Of a stretch of DNA of 64,000 bases, positions 42,284 to 51,715 are shown one piece after another. Location: NCBI RefSeq assembly GCF_019443105.1, contig NZ_JAHZIJ010000004.1, forward strand, positions 62,001 to 126,000, in the 5' to 3' direction. Under the pieces are notes generated by a model. The model ran no database searches and was not told where the DNA came from. It saw nothing but the letters and a program-made list of their open reading frames with translations. The stretch's first letter is position 1. Each line of letters opens with the position of its first letter. The translations under genes were made by a program, and so were the position numbers. The stretch is from Paenibacillus oenotherae (GTDB lineage: Bacteria > Bacillota > Bacilli > Paenibacillales > Paenibacillaceae).

Positions 42284-44119
42284 TTATCCCTCCAATCCAA
42301 TGGTAAAATGTTCATCTTCAACTTCAACCAGATAGGTCTCATCATCAATCCGGGTGACGGTGCAGTTATCTTCGCGGGTAATTTTCTTATCCGATCGAAG
42401 ATAGTAGTACAGCTTGCCGCCCGCATATTGATTCACATAGCCTTCGATACGATCCGGCTTATAATCAAAGTGCGGCTGACTCATGGAGTATCGTTCCAGT
42501 TCAATGCCCGCTTCCGTAGCTGTCGTACTTCTAAGCCAGCCGTATTTGTTATGAACAATGTCCATAAACTTTTTGAGCATCCCGTAAAGCTGCTCCCATG
42601 TATACGGGAAGCTTCGCTCACGGTCCAGAATATCATCGGGATGGATAAAGTGGGAGAACACGCCAATCGATGTAGCCGCATTCGCCATTGCCCATTCGTT
42701 AAACTCATCTTCAAGAAAGCCAGAAGTAATACGTGGCAGCTCTACAATGCCATCCGGAGCTACTTCGAATTCTTGCACATACCCCAAGTTGTTAGCATCC
42801 TCACTGTAGATGGAGGATATTGACTTGAGCCCCGGCCAAGCCGCCTTCAGCGCCTCCCTGCCTTCCTTGCTCAGCACATTGGATGGGGGGACATAATTAT
42901 GAAGCTCGTTCATCGGCAGTGTAGAATCAACAAGGGAGACAACGGTCCGAATCGATTCCTCCATACTGGAGACAGAATCCCACTTGCTGTAGCCGAATGC
43001 CTCATGCGCTCTCGGGTCAAAGGTCAGCGATTGGTGATTGTAGCCGTGAATGCCGATCTCTCCGCCGCGCTTCAGCACCTCTCTGCCATAAGTAATCAGA
43101 TTCGTATTGTCCGATACCGCATCGAAAGGCGCCTTGGTGTTATTGTCATAGCTCTGGATAACAACACCGGTATACTTGAGATCGTACTTCGTCTCCAGGC
43201 GAACCATATCCGGCCACCACACCTCTTTGAAGAACCGGATCATGCTTCTTTTATAAATCTGAAAGATATCCTCTTGATATCCGATAGGGAACGGAGCCGG
43301 GAAGTCATCAATGTATACCAGCTTCGAGTTAATGACAGGATATAGATTATCTTCTTTCAATAAACTAATCGCGCCCGTCAAAAAGCCGCGGCTTGTCTTC
43401 TCCTGCAGCATCGTGCCGTTAAACACGACAAATAGCCCTTTGCCATATGGAATATCCCACAGCAGCGGGATTCTCTCCTTTGATTCCGCATGGAGACGGG
43501 TTGCTGCACTGATATGGATCTGCAAGGAGGTATTCTCGATGATTTTCTCGGAGAACTCCTCATTCTTGTAGTTAACAAGTATGTTCGTCTTGGTAACCAG
43601 GCCTTTGGATATCGCATAGTCGCCTACTTCATCTATACCAAGCTTCCGATAGATCCGGTAGAAGGTGCTGCCCACGACTGGTGTAGCCGCAAACAATATC
43701 CGGCCGCCCTCTTCTACGAACTTCTCCAGCCACTCATTGTCAGACAGCTTCTCCAAATTACTGAATGTAATAATAATACTATCGTAGCCTTCTCCAGCGC
43801 CTTGATAGTCCTTCACATCAACAAGATCTCTCTTCTTCTTCATGTAGCTCAGCAGTTGCTCGGTATGCCCCTTAATCCTTACGCTATACTTCTCTGCCGC
43901 ATCGTAAAGAAGCAGGATCTTCTCTTCATTGAGACTGGCAACATCCTGCTCCGACAAGGGATTGACCGCATTCGCAGCCGATATCGATTGCCAGCCGTTG
44001 AGCTTTCCGCCAATTTTCAGAAGGGAATCCATCCGGGAGGTCTGGATAACGAGAGCTAACACAAGGACAAACCCAAGAATCAGATAAATTTGCCGGCTCA
44101 GCTTAAATTGTTCTTTCAT
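42284..44119 (-). CDS. pelA: Pel polysaccharide deacetylase-type PelA (DUF2194)
   Basis: The 611-residue protein has an N-terminal signal anchor (QIYLILGFVLVLALVIQTS), a DUF2194 region and a polysaccharide-deacetylase-like domain. YIDDFPAPFP has the Asp pair, and GIHGYNHQS supplies the H-x3-H zinc ligands; FSHFIHPDDIL supplies a further His-Asp. In Gram-positive pel loci this stand-alone deacetylase replaces the two-domain PelA; it would deacetylate GalNAc units outside the membrane. Its weak ribosome site is AAGGTG. Eight bases separate it from pelE and two from pelF. Confidence 0.85.
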   Translation of the reverse strand: MKEQFKLSRQIYLILGFVLVLALVIQTSRMDSLLKIGGKLNGWQSISAANAVNPLSEQDVASLNEEKILLLYDAAEKYSVRIKGHTEQLLSYMKKKRDLVDVKDYQGAGEGYDSIIITFSNLEKLSDNEWLEKFVEEGGRILFAATPVVGSTFYRIYRKLGIDEVGDYAISKGLVTKTNILVNYKNEEFSEKIIENTSLQIHISAATRLHAESKERIPLLWDIPYGKGLFVVFNGTMLQEKTSRGFLTGAISLLKEDNLYPVINSKLVYIDDFPAPFPIGYQEDIFQIYKRSMIRFFKEVWWPDMVRLETKYDLKYTGVVIQSYDNNTKAPFDAVSDNTNLITYGREVLKRGGEIGIHGYNHQSLTFDPRAHEAFGYSKWDSVSSMEESIRTVVSLVDSTLPMNELHNYVPPSNVLSKEGREALKAAWPGLKSISSIYSEDANNLGYVQEFEVAPDGIVELPRITSGFLEDEFNEWAMANAATSIGVFSHFIHPDDILDRERSFPYTWEQLYGMLKKFMDIVHNKYGWLRSTTATEAGIELERYSMSQPHFDYKPDRIEGYVNQYAGGKLYYYLRSDKKITREDNCTVTRIDDETYLVEVEDEHFTIGLEG

Positions 44120-44127
44120 TCACACAT

Positions 44128-45018
44128 CTACGCACCTTTTGCAGACCAATACCGGATAATCGTTAACGCCGAATTGGATACACGAATTTTTAAAGCCTTC
44201 AATTGCTCCAGCGTCTCAAAGAACGCTTCCTTCATTTTCAACCTGTAATACAGATCCAAGGCCGTGACATAAGCTTTCTCGCTCTCCGGATAGTGCTTCC
44301 GGAACAGCTCGCTGACACGCAAAGCTTCACTGTAGTTGGCAAGCTCCATCTCACAGTTCAGCTTCTCAACAAACAATGCTTCGCTTCTGGCTTCCGATTC
44401 GATCAGCTGGCTCAGCAGGCTGGCATAGGTTTTGCGGTACGTATTATGCATCCTGCGATCCATAAACCCGCTTGTCATATATTGCTTAACCGCATGGGCA
44501 TATTCCAGAACGACTCCAGAGTCGTCCTTGTTATTCTGATATTCTACAGACCACTTCTGAACGGAGAGCATCAGCTTCCGCTTGATCTCCATGACCGCAG
44601 TTACCGCGTAATGCGAGGTTTCGGTGTCCTCATTATTCACAGCCTGCTCCAGCAGAGGGATCATATCTTGATCGATATCCTCCTTCAGCACATCCAGCAG
44701 CAATCTGCGTCTGGTGAAGAGATCATTGACAACAAGCCCTTCTTCAAGAGGAACCATATTGACCTCCTTCTTGACATCGACCCGTTCGAAAATCCGATCC
44801 TCGTGATCAACCCGCTCATGCTCCTTGAATCGCTCAATGCCTTTCAGCGGCTGTCTACGCTCTGCAAGGAGCTGCAGCAGGGATAGAAACAATCCCAGAA
44901 ACGGGAGGCACAGGAGCAGTGCCCCAGTGAATGCCGGCCTGGTTAATTTCCACTTCAGGCATACAAGCCAATATACAACAGAGACCGCATAGTAGACGAT
45001 GAGCGCCAACTCAAGCAT
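44128..45018 (-). CDS. pelE: PelE-like membrane protein
   Basis: The 296-residue protein begins with two membrane helices (LALIVYYAVSVVYWLVCL; FTGALLLCLPFLGLFLSLLQLL) followed by a cytosolic helical region of TPR type (RVSELFRKHYPESEKAYVTALDLYYRL, IRVSNSALTIIRYWSAKGA). This is the PelE pattern: a membrane anchor with TPRs that helps assemble PelD and PelF. ATG 45018 lies behind GAGGAGG and overlaps the pelD stop by eight bases. Confidence 0.85.
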   Translation of the reverse strand: MLELALIVYYAVSVVYWLVCLKWKLTRPAFTGALLLCLPFLGLFLSLLQLLAERRQPLKGIERFKEHERVDHEDRIFERVDVKKEVNMVPLEEGLVVNDLFTRRRLLLDVLKEDIDQDMIPLLEQAVNNEDTETSHYAVTAVMEIKRKLMLSVQKWSVEYQNNKDDSGVVLEYAHAVKQYMTSGFMDRRMHNTYRKTYASLLSQLIESEARSEALFVEKLNCEMELANYSEALRVSELFRKHYPESEKAYVTALDLYYRLKMKEAFFETLEQLKALKIRVSNSALTIIRYWSAKGA

Positions 45019-47185
45019 ACGCTTCCTCCTCGTTGATCACTTCTGTCCGAACCCCATTCTTATTCAGCCTCTGAATGACGATATCCGCCTCTGTGTTGTT
45101 GGAATTGGACAGCAGCAGAACAATCCGATCCTTCAGCATGCCCAAATAGTCAGAATCACGCAGAGACCCGGAGATGCGTTCCGAAAGGCCTTTAATTGGC
45201 TGGCCGGAGGCTTCAACACCGAGCAGAACGAAATCGGTGTTATGCTGCTGCTTCGCCACGATCTTGGTTTGCAGCACTTGAAGGAATACAGATTGCGTGA
45301 GCACCGCTGTTTCATCGACGAAGCGGTCTTTGTGAGTTACGCCAACATATTGGAATGCGCGGGACAACGAGCCCGAGATCAAATCCACGCTTACTTTGAA
45401 CAAGTTCTCGTAGTGCAGGTTCAGTCTGTCAAATGCTAGATCATGAACGGCAACAACAGCTATAACTTGACCTTCATGCACAATCGGAGCGGCTAGTACC
45501 GGCTGATCCGCATGCAATGATTTATTCGAGAATATCTTCCCTTTGGTCACAACATCATGCAGATAGTGATGCTCGGATAAGCGAAGCGTCTTCGGCAGTA
45601 AGAAATCCGGGGCGTTCGAGCTGATCATGAGTCGAAGAAAATCGGAGTTGCTGACGGAATATACGGAGATTCGCTCCGTTTCCAGCAGATTCTTCAGTAC
45701 GCCAACAGAGGAGGTAACGATCTCTTCCGGCTCCAGGCTTTCAAGCGACTTGATAATGCTATGGATGCGGCCAATACTGTCCTTGCTGCTGATCAATTGG
45801 CGTTGCAATTCTTCCTTCACTGTACGGGTATCCTTGTAGACGCCCTTCAAGAAGGCATATTTCTCATTAAGCACAGCGAGATCGCTGTTGATTCGCTGAT
45901 TATCGCGCCGCCCTTTATCCGATACGAATCCAACGATAAGACCGAAGAACAGATACATGGCGATCACAAACAGCACTTCCGGATCATACAGAAGCGAGAT
46001 AACTTCCCTGCCGTTGCTCAAGCTCTCAAAGATATACAGTCCGGAAGCCAGAATAGCCGCGAGTGTAGACTGGCGCGTGCCATAGAAAACACCTAACAAA
46101 ATAACATAGATCAGCTTCAAGTCGATGCTCGTATGAAGCAGCTTGTCAGCACCAAACAGCGTAATGCCGGCCATTACCGCAAAAGCAAGCAGGTTCTCCG
46201 CATACGCTTTGACATCCGGCCACCACTTCGGCGCGGATATCTTCTTCTTTTCCTTGACCTCGCTGCTGGAATCCTGGCTTTGCTGGAACCATTCCAATGT
46301 GCGGGACAATCCCTCTTGCAGCGAATAGATCGGCACCCAGTCCAAGTCCCGCTTCACGCGCGTGTTATCAAGACTCGAACGATAGATGTCTCCCTGGCGG
46401 GCATCCAGATAGTTGGTCTTCTCTATCGGATGCAGACTTCCCAGCACCGCGATCAGTTCATTCACGCTTGTCTCCGTATTCGTAGACAGATTATAGACCC
46501 CGCCCAACTGACTGTTGGCGCCTCTGTAGATCCCGTCAACCAGATCCTCGACATAAATAAAGTCCCGGGTCTGGCCTCCGTCGCCATACACGTTGAATTC
46601 CTTGCGATCCCGCAATCGTTCCATGAATATGGATACGACCCCGCCTTCGCCCACACTGCCTTGACGTGGTCCGTATACATTAGAGAAACGGAAGCATAGC
46701 GTCGGCAGGCCGTAGAGCTGCGTCCATTTGTCACAGTAGTACTCGCCCAAATATTTATTCATGCCGTAAGGAGAGACCGGGCTGCAATTCAAATCTTCTT
46801 TAAGAGAAACCTCATCATAAGGGCCGTAAACAGCCGCCGAAGAAGCAAATACGAATTTGCTCACTCCCGCCTTGCTGGCGCTTCTGAGAATGTTCACTAG
46901 TCCCAGAATATTGGATTGCGTGTCCACATGCGGTCTGTTGACAGAAGTATTGACATCGACCTGCGCTGCCAGATGGACAACAATGTCCGGCGATATGCTC
47001 TGGATGATCTCATCACATTTCTGATCTTCAACATCCATTTGGTACAGCTTGTGTGGCACGGTTACATTTGATTTTTGACCTGAGGACAAATTGTCGATAA
47101 TATAAATACGATGTCCCTCTTTATGAAATCTTTCCGCCACAAATGAACCGATGAAACCACAACCGCCCGTAATTAATACATTCAC
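45011..47185 (-). CDS. pelD: PelD c-di-GMP receptor fused to a nucleotide-sugar epimerase
   Basis: This 724-residue fusion is typical of Gram-positive pel loci. Residues 1-310 are a UDP-glucose/GlcNAc 4-epimerase-type SDR: TGGCGFIG at 6-13, SSA at 115-117, and Y140-x3-K144. Then membrane helices (about 330-430), a coiled coil (about 435-475), a GAF domain (about 480-610) and a degenerate GGDEF domain with the RxxD inhibitory-site motif RDSD at 676-679, while the GGDEF signature itself is lost. PelD would bind c-di-GMP at that site and switch on PelF/PelE; the epimerase part may supply the UDP-sugar precursor. ATG 47185 follows GGAGGG. Confidence 0.92.
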   Translation of the reverse strand: MNVLITGGCGFIGSFVAERFHKEGHRIYIIDNLSSGQKSNVTVPHKLYQMDVEDQKCDEIIQSISPDIVVHLAAQVDVNTSVNRPHVDTQSNILGLVNILRSASKAGVSKFVFASSAAVYGPYDEVSLKEDLNCSPVSPYGMNKYLGEYYCDKWTQLYGLPTLCFRFSNVYGPRQGSVGEGGVVSIFMERLRDRKEFNVYGDGGQTRDFIYVEDLVDGIYRGANSQLGGVYNLSTNTETSVNELIAVLGSLHPIEKTNYLDARQGDIYRSSLDNTRVKRDLDWVPIYSLQEGLSRTLEWFQQSQDSSSEVKEKKKISAPKWWPDVKAYAENLLAFAVMAGITLFGADKLLHTSIDLKLIYVILLGVFYGTRQSTLAAILASGLYIFESLSNGREVISLLYDPEVLFVIAMYLFFGLIVGFVSDKGRRDNQRINSDLAVLNEKYAFLKGVYKDTRTVKEELQRQLISSKDSIGRIHSIIKSLESLEPEEIVTSSVGVLKNLLETERISVYSVSNSDFLRLMISSNAPDFLLPKTLRLSEHHYLHDVVTKGKIFSNKSLHADQPVLAAPIVHEGQVIAVVAVHDLAFDRLNLHYENLFKVSVDLISGSLSRAFQYVGVTHKDRFVDETAVLTQSVFLQVLQTKIVAKQQHNTDFVLLGVEASGQPIKGLSERISGSLRDSDYLGMLKDRIVLLLSNSNNTEADIVIQRLNKNGVRTEVINEEEAYA

Positions 47186-47365
47186 TTAGTAACCCTCCGC
47201 ATAAATAAATAGATGACTTGGCAAAAAAAAAATATTACCAATTTCATTTTTTATGTTAAATTTATATTAGCTTTACAATTTCAACACATTACCTCTATTG
47301 TAAGCCCTATTTCCTGTTAACGTAAACCCTCATTTTATTTACAACTAAGAAGCGATGGAGGAATT
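47186..47365. promoter_or_regulatory. Divergent promoter region between pel operon and hydrolase gene
   Basis: This 180-base AT-rich gap separates pelD (leftward) and the hydrolase gene (rightward). Several TTGNNN/TATAAT-like boxes are present in both directions, but no single pair is clearly better. No riboswitch landmark is visible here. Confidence 0.45.
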
Positions 47366-48409
47366 ATGAGATTACACACGAGAATTTTGCCTAAAATTAG
47401 AATTTTCTTACTTTTAATCATCTGCTCGCTTATCGTAACGAGCACAGCGTCCCTGGCGCTGCAAGGCACGCCCCCCGGTTATCGCTTGCTTATTTACTAC
47501 GGCACGCCCGCAGGAGTGAACAAATTGTGGGAGCCCAAAAAAGCCGCCGCCGTATTCAGTGGCTATGATTATGTCGTTTTTGGCGACAAATTGCAGTTCC
47601 CTGAGGCTGTCCACCACACATCGACTTTGCAGGTTATCAAGTTTACGAAGGAATTAAATCCGGATATAAAGCTGTTCGGATATGTCGATCTCGGAGTTAC
47701 GACCGACAATCTGTCCATGGATGAGATCAAGAAGAGGGTTAATCTGTGGAGAGACATGGGGGCAACCGGGATTTTCCTCGATGACGCCGGATTTGATTAC
47801 AAGGTCAGCCGCTCGCGCCTGAATACAGCTCTGGGCTATATTCATTCACTTGATATGCCGGCCTTCATCAATGCTTGGCATCCCGAGCAAGTGATGAGCA
47901 ACGCTCCTCACTCCGTCTATAATCCGACTGGCGAGAAGACGCTGATCGGCAGCAATGATTATTATTTGCTGGAGGATTTCCTTCAACCGACCGATATTAC
48001 GATCCCGAATCAGGAAAGCGCATTCACAAGCGCCTTCCGCACCAAAATAGATAAAGTGATCGCATACCGGAAAACGCTGGGCGTTAAACTGCTTAGTGTA
48101 AGCGTTATCGATTACTCCACCTACTCAGCCCAAGCGGTGCGGAAATTTTTCCGAATGAACGAGACAACTGCCGCCGTCTTCTCATTGGATGGATTCGGCT
48201 TGGCGCCTGCAGAATACAGTTCGTCCAAGATCAGCTCTGATGAAGTGCGTACTTTCCCTTATATTCTGAACTACATGGACTATTATACGAAGGATGTCAC
48301 CTACGTCGCCAAATACAACAATCAGGATTTCAGCAGCAGAGGCTTCCGCATTCATTCCGTTACGAACGAGCATTTCTATAATTATCCTGCAGATGTCGTG
48401 TACGAATAA
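47366..48409 (+). CDS. PelA hydrolase-like TIM-barrel protein (GH114/GH166-type)
   Basis: A secreted or membrane-anchored 347-residue protein: signal segment (IRIFLLLIICSLIVTSTASLALQG), then a TIM-barrel glycosidase-like fold with YGYVDLGV-type strands (KLFGYVDLGVTTDNLS), MGATGIFLDDAGFDY with catalytic-type acids, and FINAWHPEQ. The pattern matches GH114/GH166 alpha-1,4-galactosaminidase enzymes such as the hydrolase half of PelA. It is divergent from the deacetylase-containing pel operon and may trim or release Pel. ATG 47366 is preceded by GGAGG. Confidence 0.75.
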   Translation: MRLHTRILPKIRIFLLLIICSLIVTSTASLALQGTPPGYRLLIYYGTPAGVNKLWEPKKAAAVFSGYDYVVFGDKLQFPEAVHHTSTLQVIKFTKELNPDIKLFGYVDLGVTTDNLSMDEIKKRVNLWRDMGATGIFLDDAGFDYKVSRSRLNTALGYIHSLDMPAFINAWHPEQVMSNAPHSVYNPTGEKTLIGSNDYYLLEDFLQPTDITIPNQESAFTSAFRTKIDKVIAYRKTLGVKLLSVSVIDYSTYSAQAVRKFFRMNETTAAVFSLDGFGLAPAEYSSSKISSDEVRTFPYILNYMDYYTKDVTYVAKYNNQDFSSRGFRIHSVTNEHFYNYPADVVYE

Positions 48410-48450
48410 TTATTCCTTGGACTGGGCATCATAAGCAGATCGATCTTATA

Positions 48451-48500
48451 ACGACGAAGCAGAACACTGGGCAACCCGCATTCTGCTTCGTCGTTTGTTA
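48451..48500 (+). terminator. Terminator after the hydrolase gene
   Basis: ACGACGAAGCAGAA and TTCTGCTTCGTCGT form a perfect 14-base stem around a 16-base loop, followed by TTGTT, 41 bases after the stop. Confidence 0.9.
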
Positions 48501-48511
48501 TATGTGAAAGC

Positions 48512-48548
48512 AATAACCCGCCCTGCTTGTTCGCAGTGGCGGGTTATG
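48512..48548 (-). terminator. Terminator after htpG
   Basis: ATAACCCGCC and GGCGGGTTAT pair around a loop of about 15 bases; on the minus strand TTGC follows. The T-tract is poor, so termination may be partial. Confidence 0.65.
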
Positions 48549-48588
48549 ATTAGCCGGCACGATCTGCCCGGTTAATTCAATGGATGGA

Positions 48589-50469
48589 TTAAACCATAAT
48601 CTTGCACAGATCATTCGTGAAGGCTACAGGATCCTGGATCGGCAATCCTTCAATGAGGAGGGCCTGATTGTACAACAGGTTGGTGTACAGGTTCAGCTTC
48701 TCCTTATCATTGCTGTAAGCGTCCTTCAACGATTGGAACACCTCATGGTTAACGTTGATTTCCAGAACCTTGTCAGCCTTGACATCCTGGCTGTTCGGCA
48801 TTGCCTGCAATATTTTCTCCATCTCGATCGTCAGCTCGCCCTCGGTAGACAAGCATACCGGATGGGATTTCAGCCTTTTGGAGGCTTTGACATTCTTGAC
48901 TTTGCCGGACAGAATGCCCGCCATATGCTCGAAGAGCTCCTTGCTGTCGTTCTCTTCTACCTCTGAAGCATTCTCCTCGCTATCGCCTTGGAGACCCAGG
49001 TCGCCGCTTGATACCGATTTGAACTCCTTCTCCTTGTAGCTCATGATCATCTTGATAGCGAATTCGTCGATGTCGTCGGTGAAATACAGAATCTCGTAAC
49101 CCTTGTCAGCTACCATCTCGGTCTGCGGAAGCTTCTCGATTCTGTCGATCGATCCTCCGGAAGCATAGTAGATGTACTTCTGATCCTCAGGCATTCTCGA
49201 TACATATTCGTCCAGCGTAACCTGCTTCTTCTCCGTGGAGGAGTAGAACATCAGCAGATCCTGCAGCACATCCTTATTCGCTCCATACTCGCTGTATACT
49301 CCGAATTTCAGCTGTCTGCCGAACGATTTGTAGAATTGGTCATACTTCTCTCTTTCTTCCTTCAACAAGCTTTGCAGTTGGCCCTTGATCTTGTTCTTGA
49401 TGTTCTTGGCGATCAGCTTGAGCTGTCTGTCATGCTGCAGCATCTCTCTGGAAATGTTAAGCGACAGATCCTCTGAATCCACCATCCCTTTAACAAAGCT
49501 GAAGTAGTCCGGCAGAAGATCCGCACATTTGTCCATAATGAGCACGCCGTTGGAATAGAGCTCCAGCCCTTTCTCGTATTCCTTCGTGTAATAATCGAAA
49601 GGCGTATTCTCCGGTATAAACAGGATCGCATTATAGACCACTGCGCCATCGGCGCTGATGTGGACATGCTTGATCGGCTTGTCGAAGCCGTAGCGCTTCT
49701 CGAAGTAGAAGTTCTCATAGTCTTCCGCTGTAAGCTCATTCTTATTCTTGCGCCAGATCGGGACCATGCTGTTCACGGTCTGCTCTTCCTGATAGTCCTC
49801 AAGCTCATTCTCGCTGCCTTCAACAGGACGCTGTCCCTTCACATCCATCTTGATCGGATAGCGTATGAAGTCGGAATACTTCTTGATGATCGACTTTAAG
49901 CGGTATTCTTCCAAATACTCGTCATACTGATCATCCTCAGTATTCTCTTTAATCGTGAGCGTGATCTCCGTACCGACAGCATCCTTCTCGCATGAGGTGA
50001 TTGTGTATCCGTCCGCGCCCTTCGATTCCCATCTGAATGCCTCGTCACTGCCCAGCGCTCTGCTCGTTACTGTAACCACATCAGCCACCATAAAAGCAGA
50101 GTAGAAACCTACCCCGAATTGGCCGATGATGTTGTGCCCATCCTTCAATTCATTCTCTTTCTTGAACGCCAAGGAGCCGCTCTTCGCAATAATCCCCAGA
50201 TTATTCTCAAGATCCTCCTTCGTCATGCCAATACCCGTATCTGTTATAGTCAACGTCCGACTTGCTTTGTCAGCCGTAACTTTGATGTAATAATCTTCTT
50301 TGTTGAATACCAATTGGTCGTCAGACAGCGCCTTGTAGTAGATTTTATCAATGGCGTCACTGGCGTTGGACACAAGCTCTCTCAGGAAAATTTCTCTCTG
50401 CGTATAGATGGAGTTGATCATCATTTCCAGCAGTCGTTTCGATTCTGCCTTAAACTGTTTTTTTGCCAC
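48589..50469 (-). CDS. htpG: Molecular chaperone HtpG (Hsp90)
   Basis: The bacterial Hsp90 has 626 residues: an N-terminal GHKL ATPase ([17 protein letters not shown] with the catalytic Glu and Asn, [39 protein letters not shown]), a middle domain ([14 protein letters not shown]) and a C-terminal dimerisation domain ending CKIMV. It remodels client proteins using ATP. The start is GTG at 50469 with GAAAGGAGATC upstream. A perfect CIRCE element overlaps the leader, so HrcA-type heat-shock control is expected. Confidence 0.96.
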   Translation of the reverse strand: MAKKQFKAESKRLLEMMINSIYTQREIFLRELVSNASDAIDKIYYKALSDDQLVFNKEDYYIKVTADKASRTLTITDTGIGMTKEDLENNLGIIAKSGSLAFKKENELKDGHNIIGQFGVGFYSAFMVADVVTVTSRALGSDEAFRWESKGADGYTITSCEKDAVGTEITLTIKENTEDDQYDEYLEEYRLKSIIKKYSDFIRYPIKMDVKGQRPVEGSENELEDYQEEQTVNSMVPIWRKNKNELTAEDYENFYFEKRYGFDKPIKHVHISADGAVVYNAILFIPENTPFDYYTKEYEKGLELYSNGVLIMDKCADLLPDYFSFVKGMVDSEDLSLNISREMLQHDRQLKLIAKNIKNKIKGQLQSLLKEEREKYDQFYKSFGRQLKFGVYSEYGANKDVLQDLLMFYSSTEKKQVTLDEYVSRMPEDQKYIYYASGGSIDRIEKLPQTEMVADKGYEILYFTDDIDEFAIKMIMSYKEKEFKSVSSGDLGLQGDSEENASEVEENDSKELFEHMAGILSGKVKNVKASKRLKSHPVCLSTEGELTIEMEKILQAMPNSQDVKADKVLEINVNHEVFQSLKDAYSNDKEKLNLYTNLLYNQALLIEGLPIQDPVAFTNDLCKIMV

Positions 50470-50527
50470 GAATAAGATCTCCTTTCAAATTCAGAACATA
50501 AAATCCATACGGATGCCGCAGGATCTG

Positions 50528-50554
50528 TTAGCACTCATCTTATTAGAGTGCTAA
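50528..50554. promoter_or_regulatory. CIRCE operator (HrcA site) upstream of htpG
   Basis: TTAGCACTC-N9-GAGTGCTAA is a perfect match to the CIRCE consensus, located between the htpG promoter and its GTG start. Confidence 0.95.
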
Positions 50555-50564
50555 TCCCTTCTTC

Positions 50565-50594
50565 TATTAAACACAACCTGTTTTTTGATGTCAA
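50565..50594 (-). promoter_or_regulatory. SigA-type promoter of htpG
   Basis: On the minus strand TTGACA (50594-50589) and TTAATA (50570-50565) are 18 bases apart, directly upstream of the CIRCE element. Confidence 0.75.
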
Positions 50595-50819
50595 TATGTT
50601 ACAGCAAAAAAAGCAGCATCCAGAAGGGACGCCAACTCCGATTGCGCAGCTGGACTGGCTTGTTTGGCGCGCACGTGCATTTGCGCTTTACAGCGGGCGA
50701 ATGCATCGATAACTTATCGCTGCAGGGGCTTCGACAGTGAAGCTGGGGTACAGTGAATTGAGCAGCTGGGATAGCGAGACTTACATGGCGAATTTATGTT
50801 TTGTGATGCCTCGATAGCA

Positions 50820-51170
50820 AATATTCCTGCGAGAGTGCATCTTTTAACCGCCTTTATTCCCTTCAACGGTAACATTCCTGCATTTGCGCATCTTTTTCCC
50901 TTACTAACCTTATATTTGGGGTAATTTCATTGGAAAGCCTGCTCATTCGCAGGCTTTTCTCCTATTTGATGATTTATAGACGAAATGCCTGCTTTTACGC
51001 ATCTTTTCCTTCCTAGCTCACATTTGGAGCATTACCATTGGAATGCCTGGTCAACCGCAGGCTTTTCTACAACTAGATGGTTTTGGCGGTAATGCCTGCA
51101 TTTGCGCATCTTTTTCCCCTTTTAACCTCACATTTGGAGCAATTTCATCGGAATGCCTGCTCATTCGCGC
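50820..51170. repeat. Family A related periodic array
   Basis: Units alternate ATTCCTGC-TTTGCGCATC-TTTTT, CTCACATTTGGAGC and GGAATGCCTG-TCA-CGCAGGCTTTTCT with a period of about 115 bases, at least two and a half times. The GCATC arms replace the GCAGG arms seen elsewhere. Confidence 0.62.
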
Positions 51171-51388
51171 AGATTTACGGACCAGACGTTGGACGCAACC
51201 ACCCAGTATACGGCCTTGCCTTTCATCAAACTGGTGATTGCCCGGGACTCTCTGTTATTCTCGCTGGCAGAGCAGACTCTTGTTATCGGGCTATTACAAT
51301 GGTAGACGAAAAGCGGAGGACAAATACATAGTCAGGCTGGAAATCGATACATATATTACTGGTAGCAGTTAAGAGGAGGATATAGGAG

Positions 51389-51685
51389 ATGAGAGATTTT
51401 AAGGGAACCAAAGGAAACATTACGATTAATATTACTTTTAATGTTATTAACCAGCGGGCAGAGGGTGGCGGACAGATCAACAAACATGTCGGGGTGAATG
51501 CCAACCAAGGCGGTCAGAACGCGATCAAAGGCAGCCGCAGCGCCAACAAAAATTCGCAGTTCGCCAATGGGAATGGACGCAGCGGTATTGCCGGGAAGAA
51601 GAATGATGAGCAAGGCGGACAAGAGGCTGTGAAGTTCATCAAGAAAACAGTGGGGAAAAAGTGGCGCAATAGCAGGCACCGCTAA
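51389..51685 (+). CDS. Small Asn/Gly/Lys-rich protein
   Basis: A 98-residue, very basic protein without a signal peptide: beta-type start (GNITINITFNVINQR), then Gly/Asn-rich segments with repeated N-A-N-Q-G, N-K-N-S, N-G-N-G patterns, and a basic C-terminal helix (EAVKFIKKTVGKKWRNSRHR). The family is not recognised. AGAGGAGGATATAGGAG precedes the ATG at 51389. The only neighbours are a CWC-type gene and repeats. Confidence 0.6.
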   Translation: MRDFKGTKGNITINITFNVINQRAEGGGQINKHVGVNANQGGQNAIKGSRSANKNSQFANGNGRSGIAGKKNDEQGGQEAVKFIKKTVGKKWRNSRHR

Positions 51686-51715
51686 TCGTAAGGCAGCGCT
51701 GACCGTATTGCATTC

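Larger units (their letters stand above)
50470..51388. other. Intergenic region: htpG promoter and repeats
   Basis: Contains CIRCE and the htpG promoter (50528-50594), 225 bases without visible features, and a periodic repeat array (50820-51170). The remainder has no recognisable gene. Confidence 0.7.

Noticed and set aside
47186-47365. Second cyclic-di-GMP riboswitch in the pel promoter gap
   Set aside because: No GEMM landmarks were found, and c-di-GMP control of Pel is provided by PelD itself.
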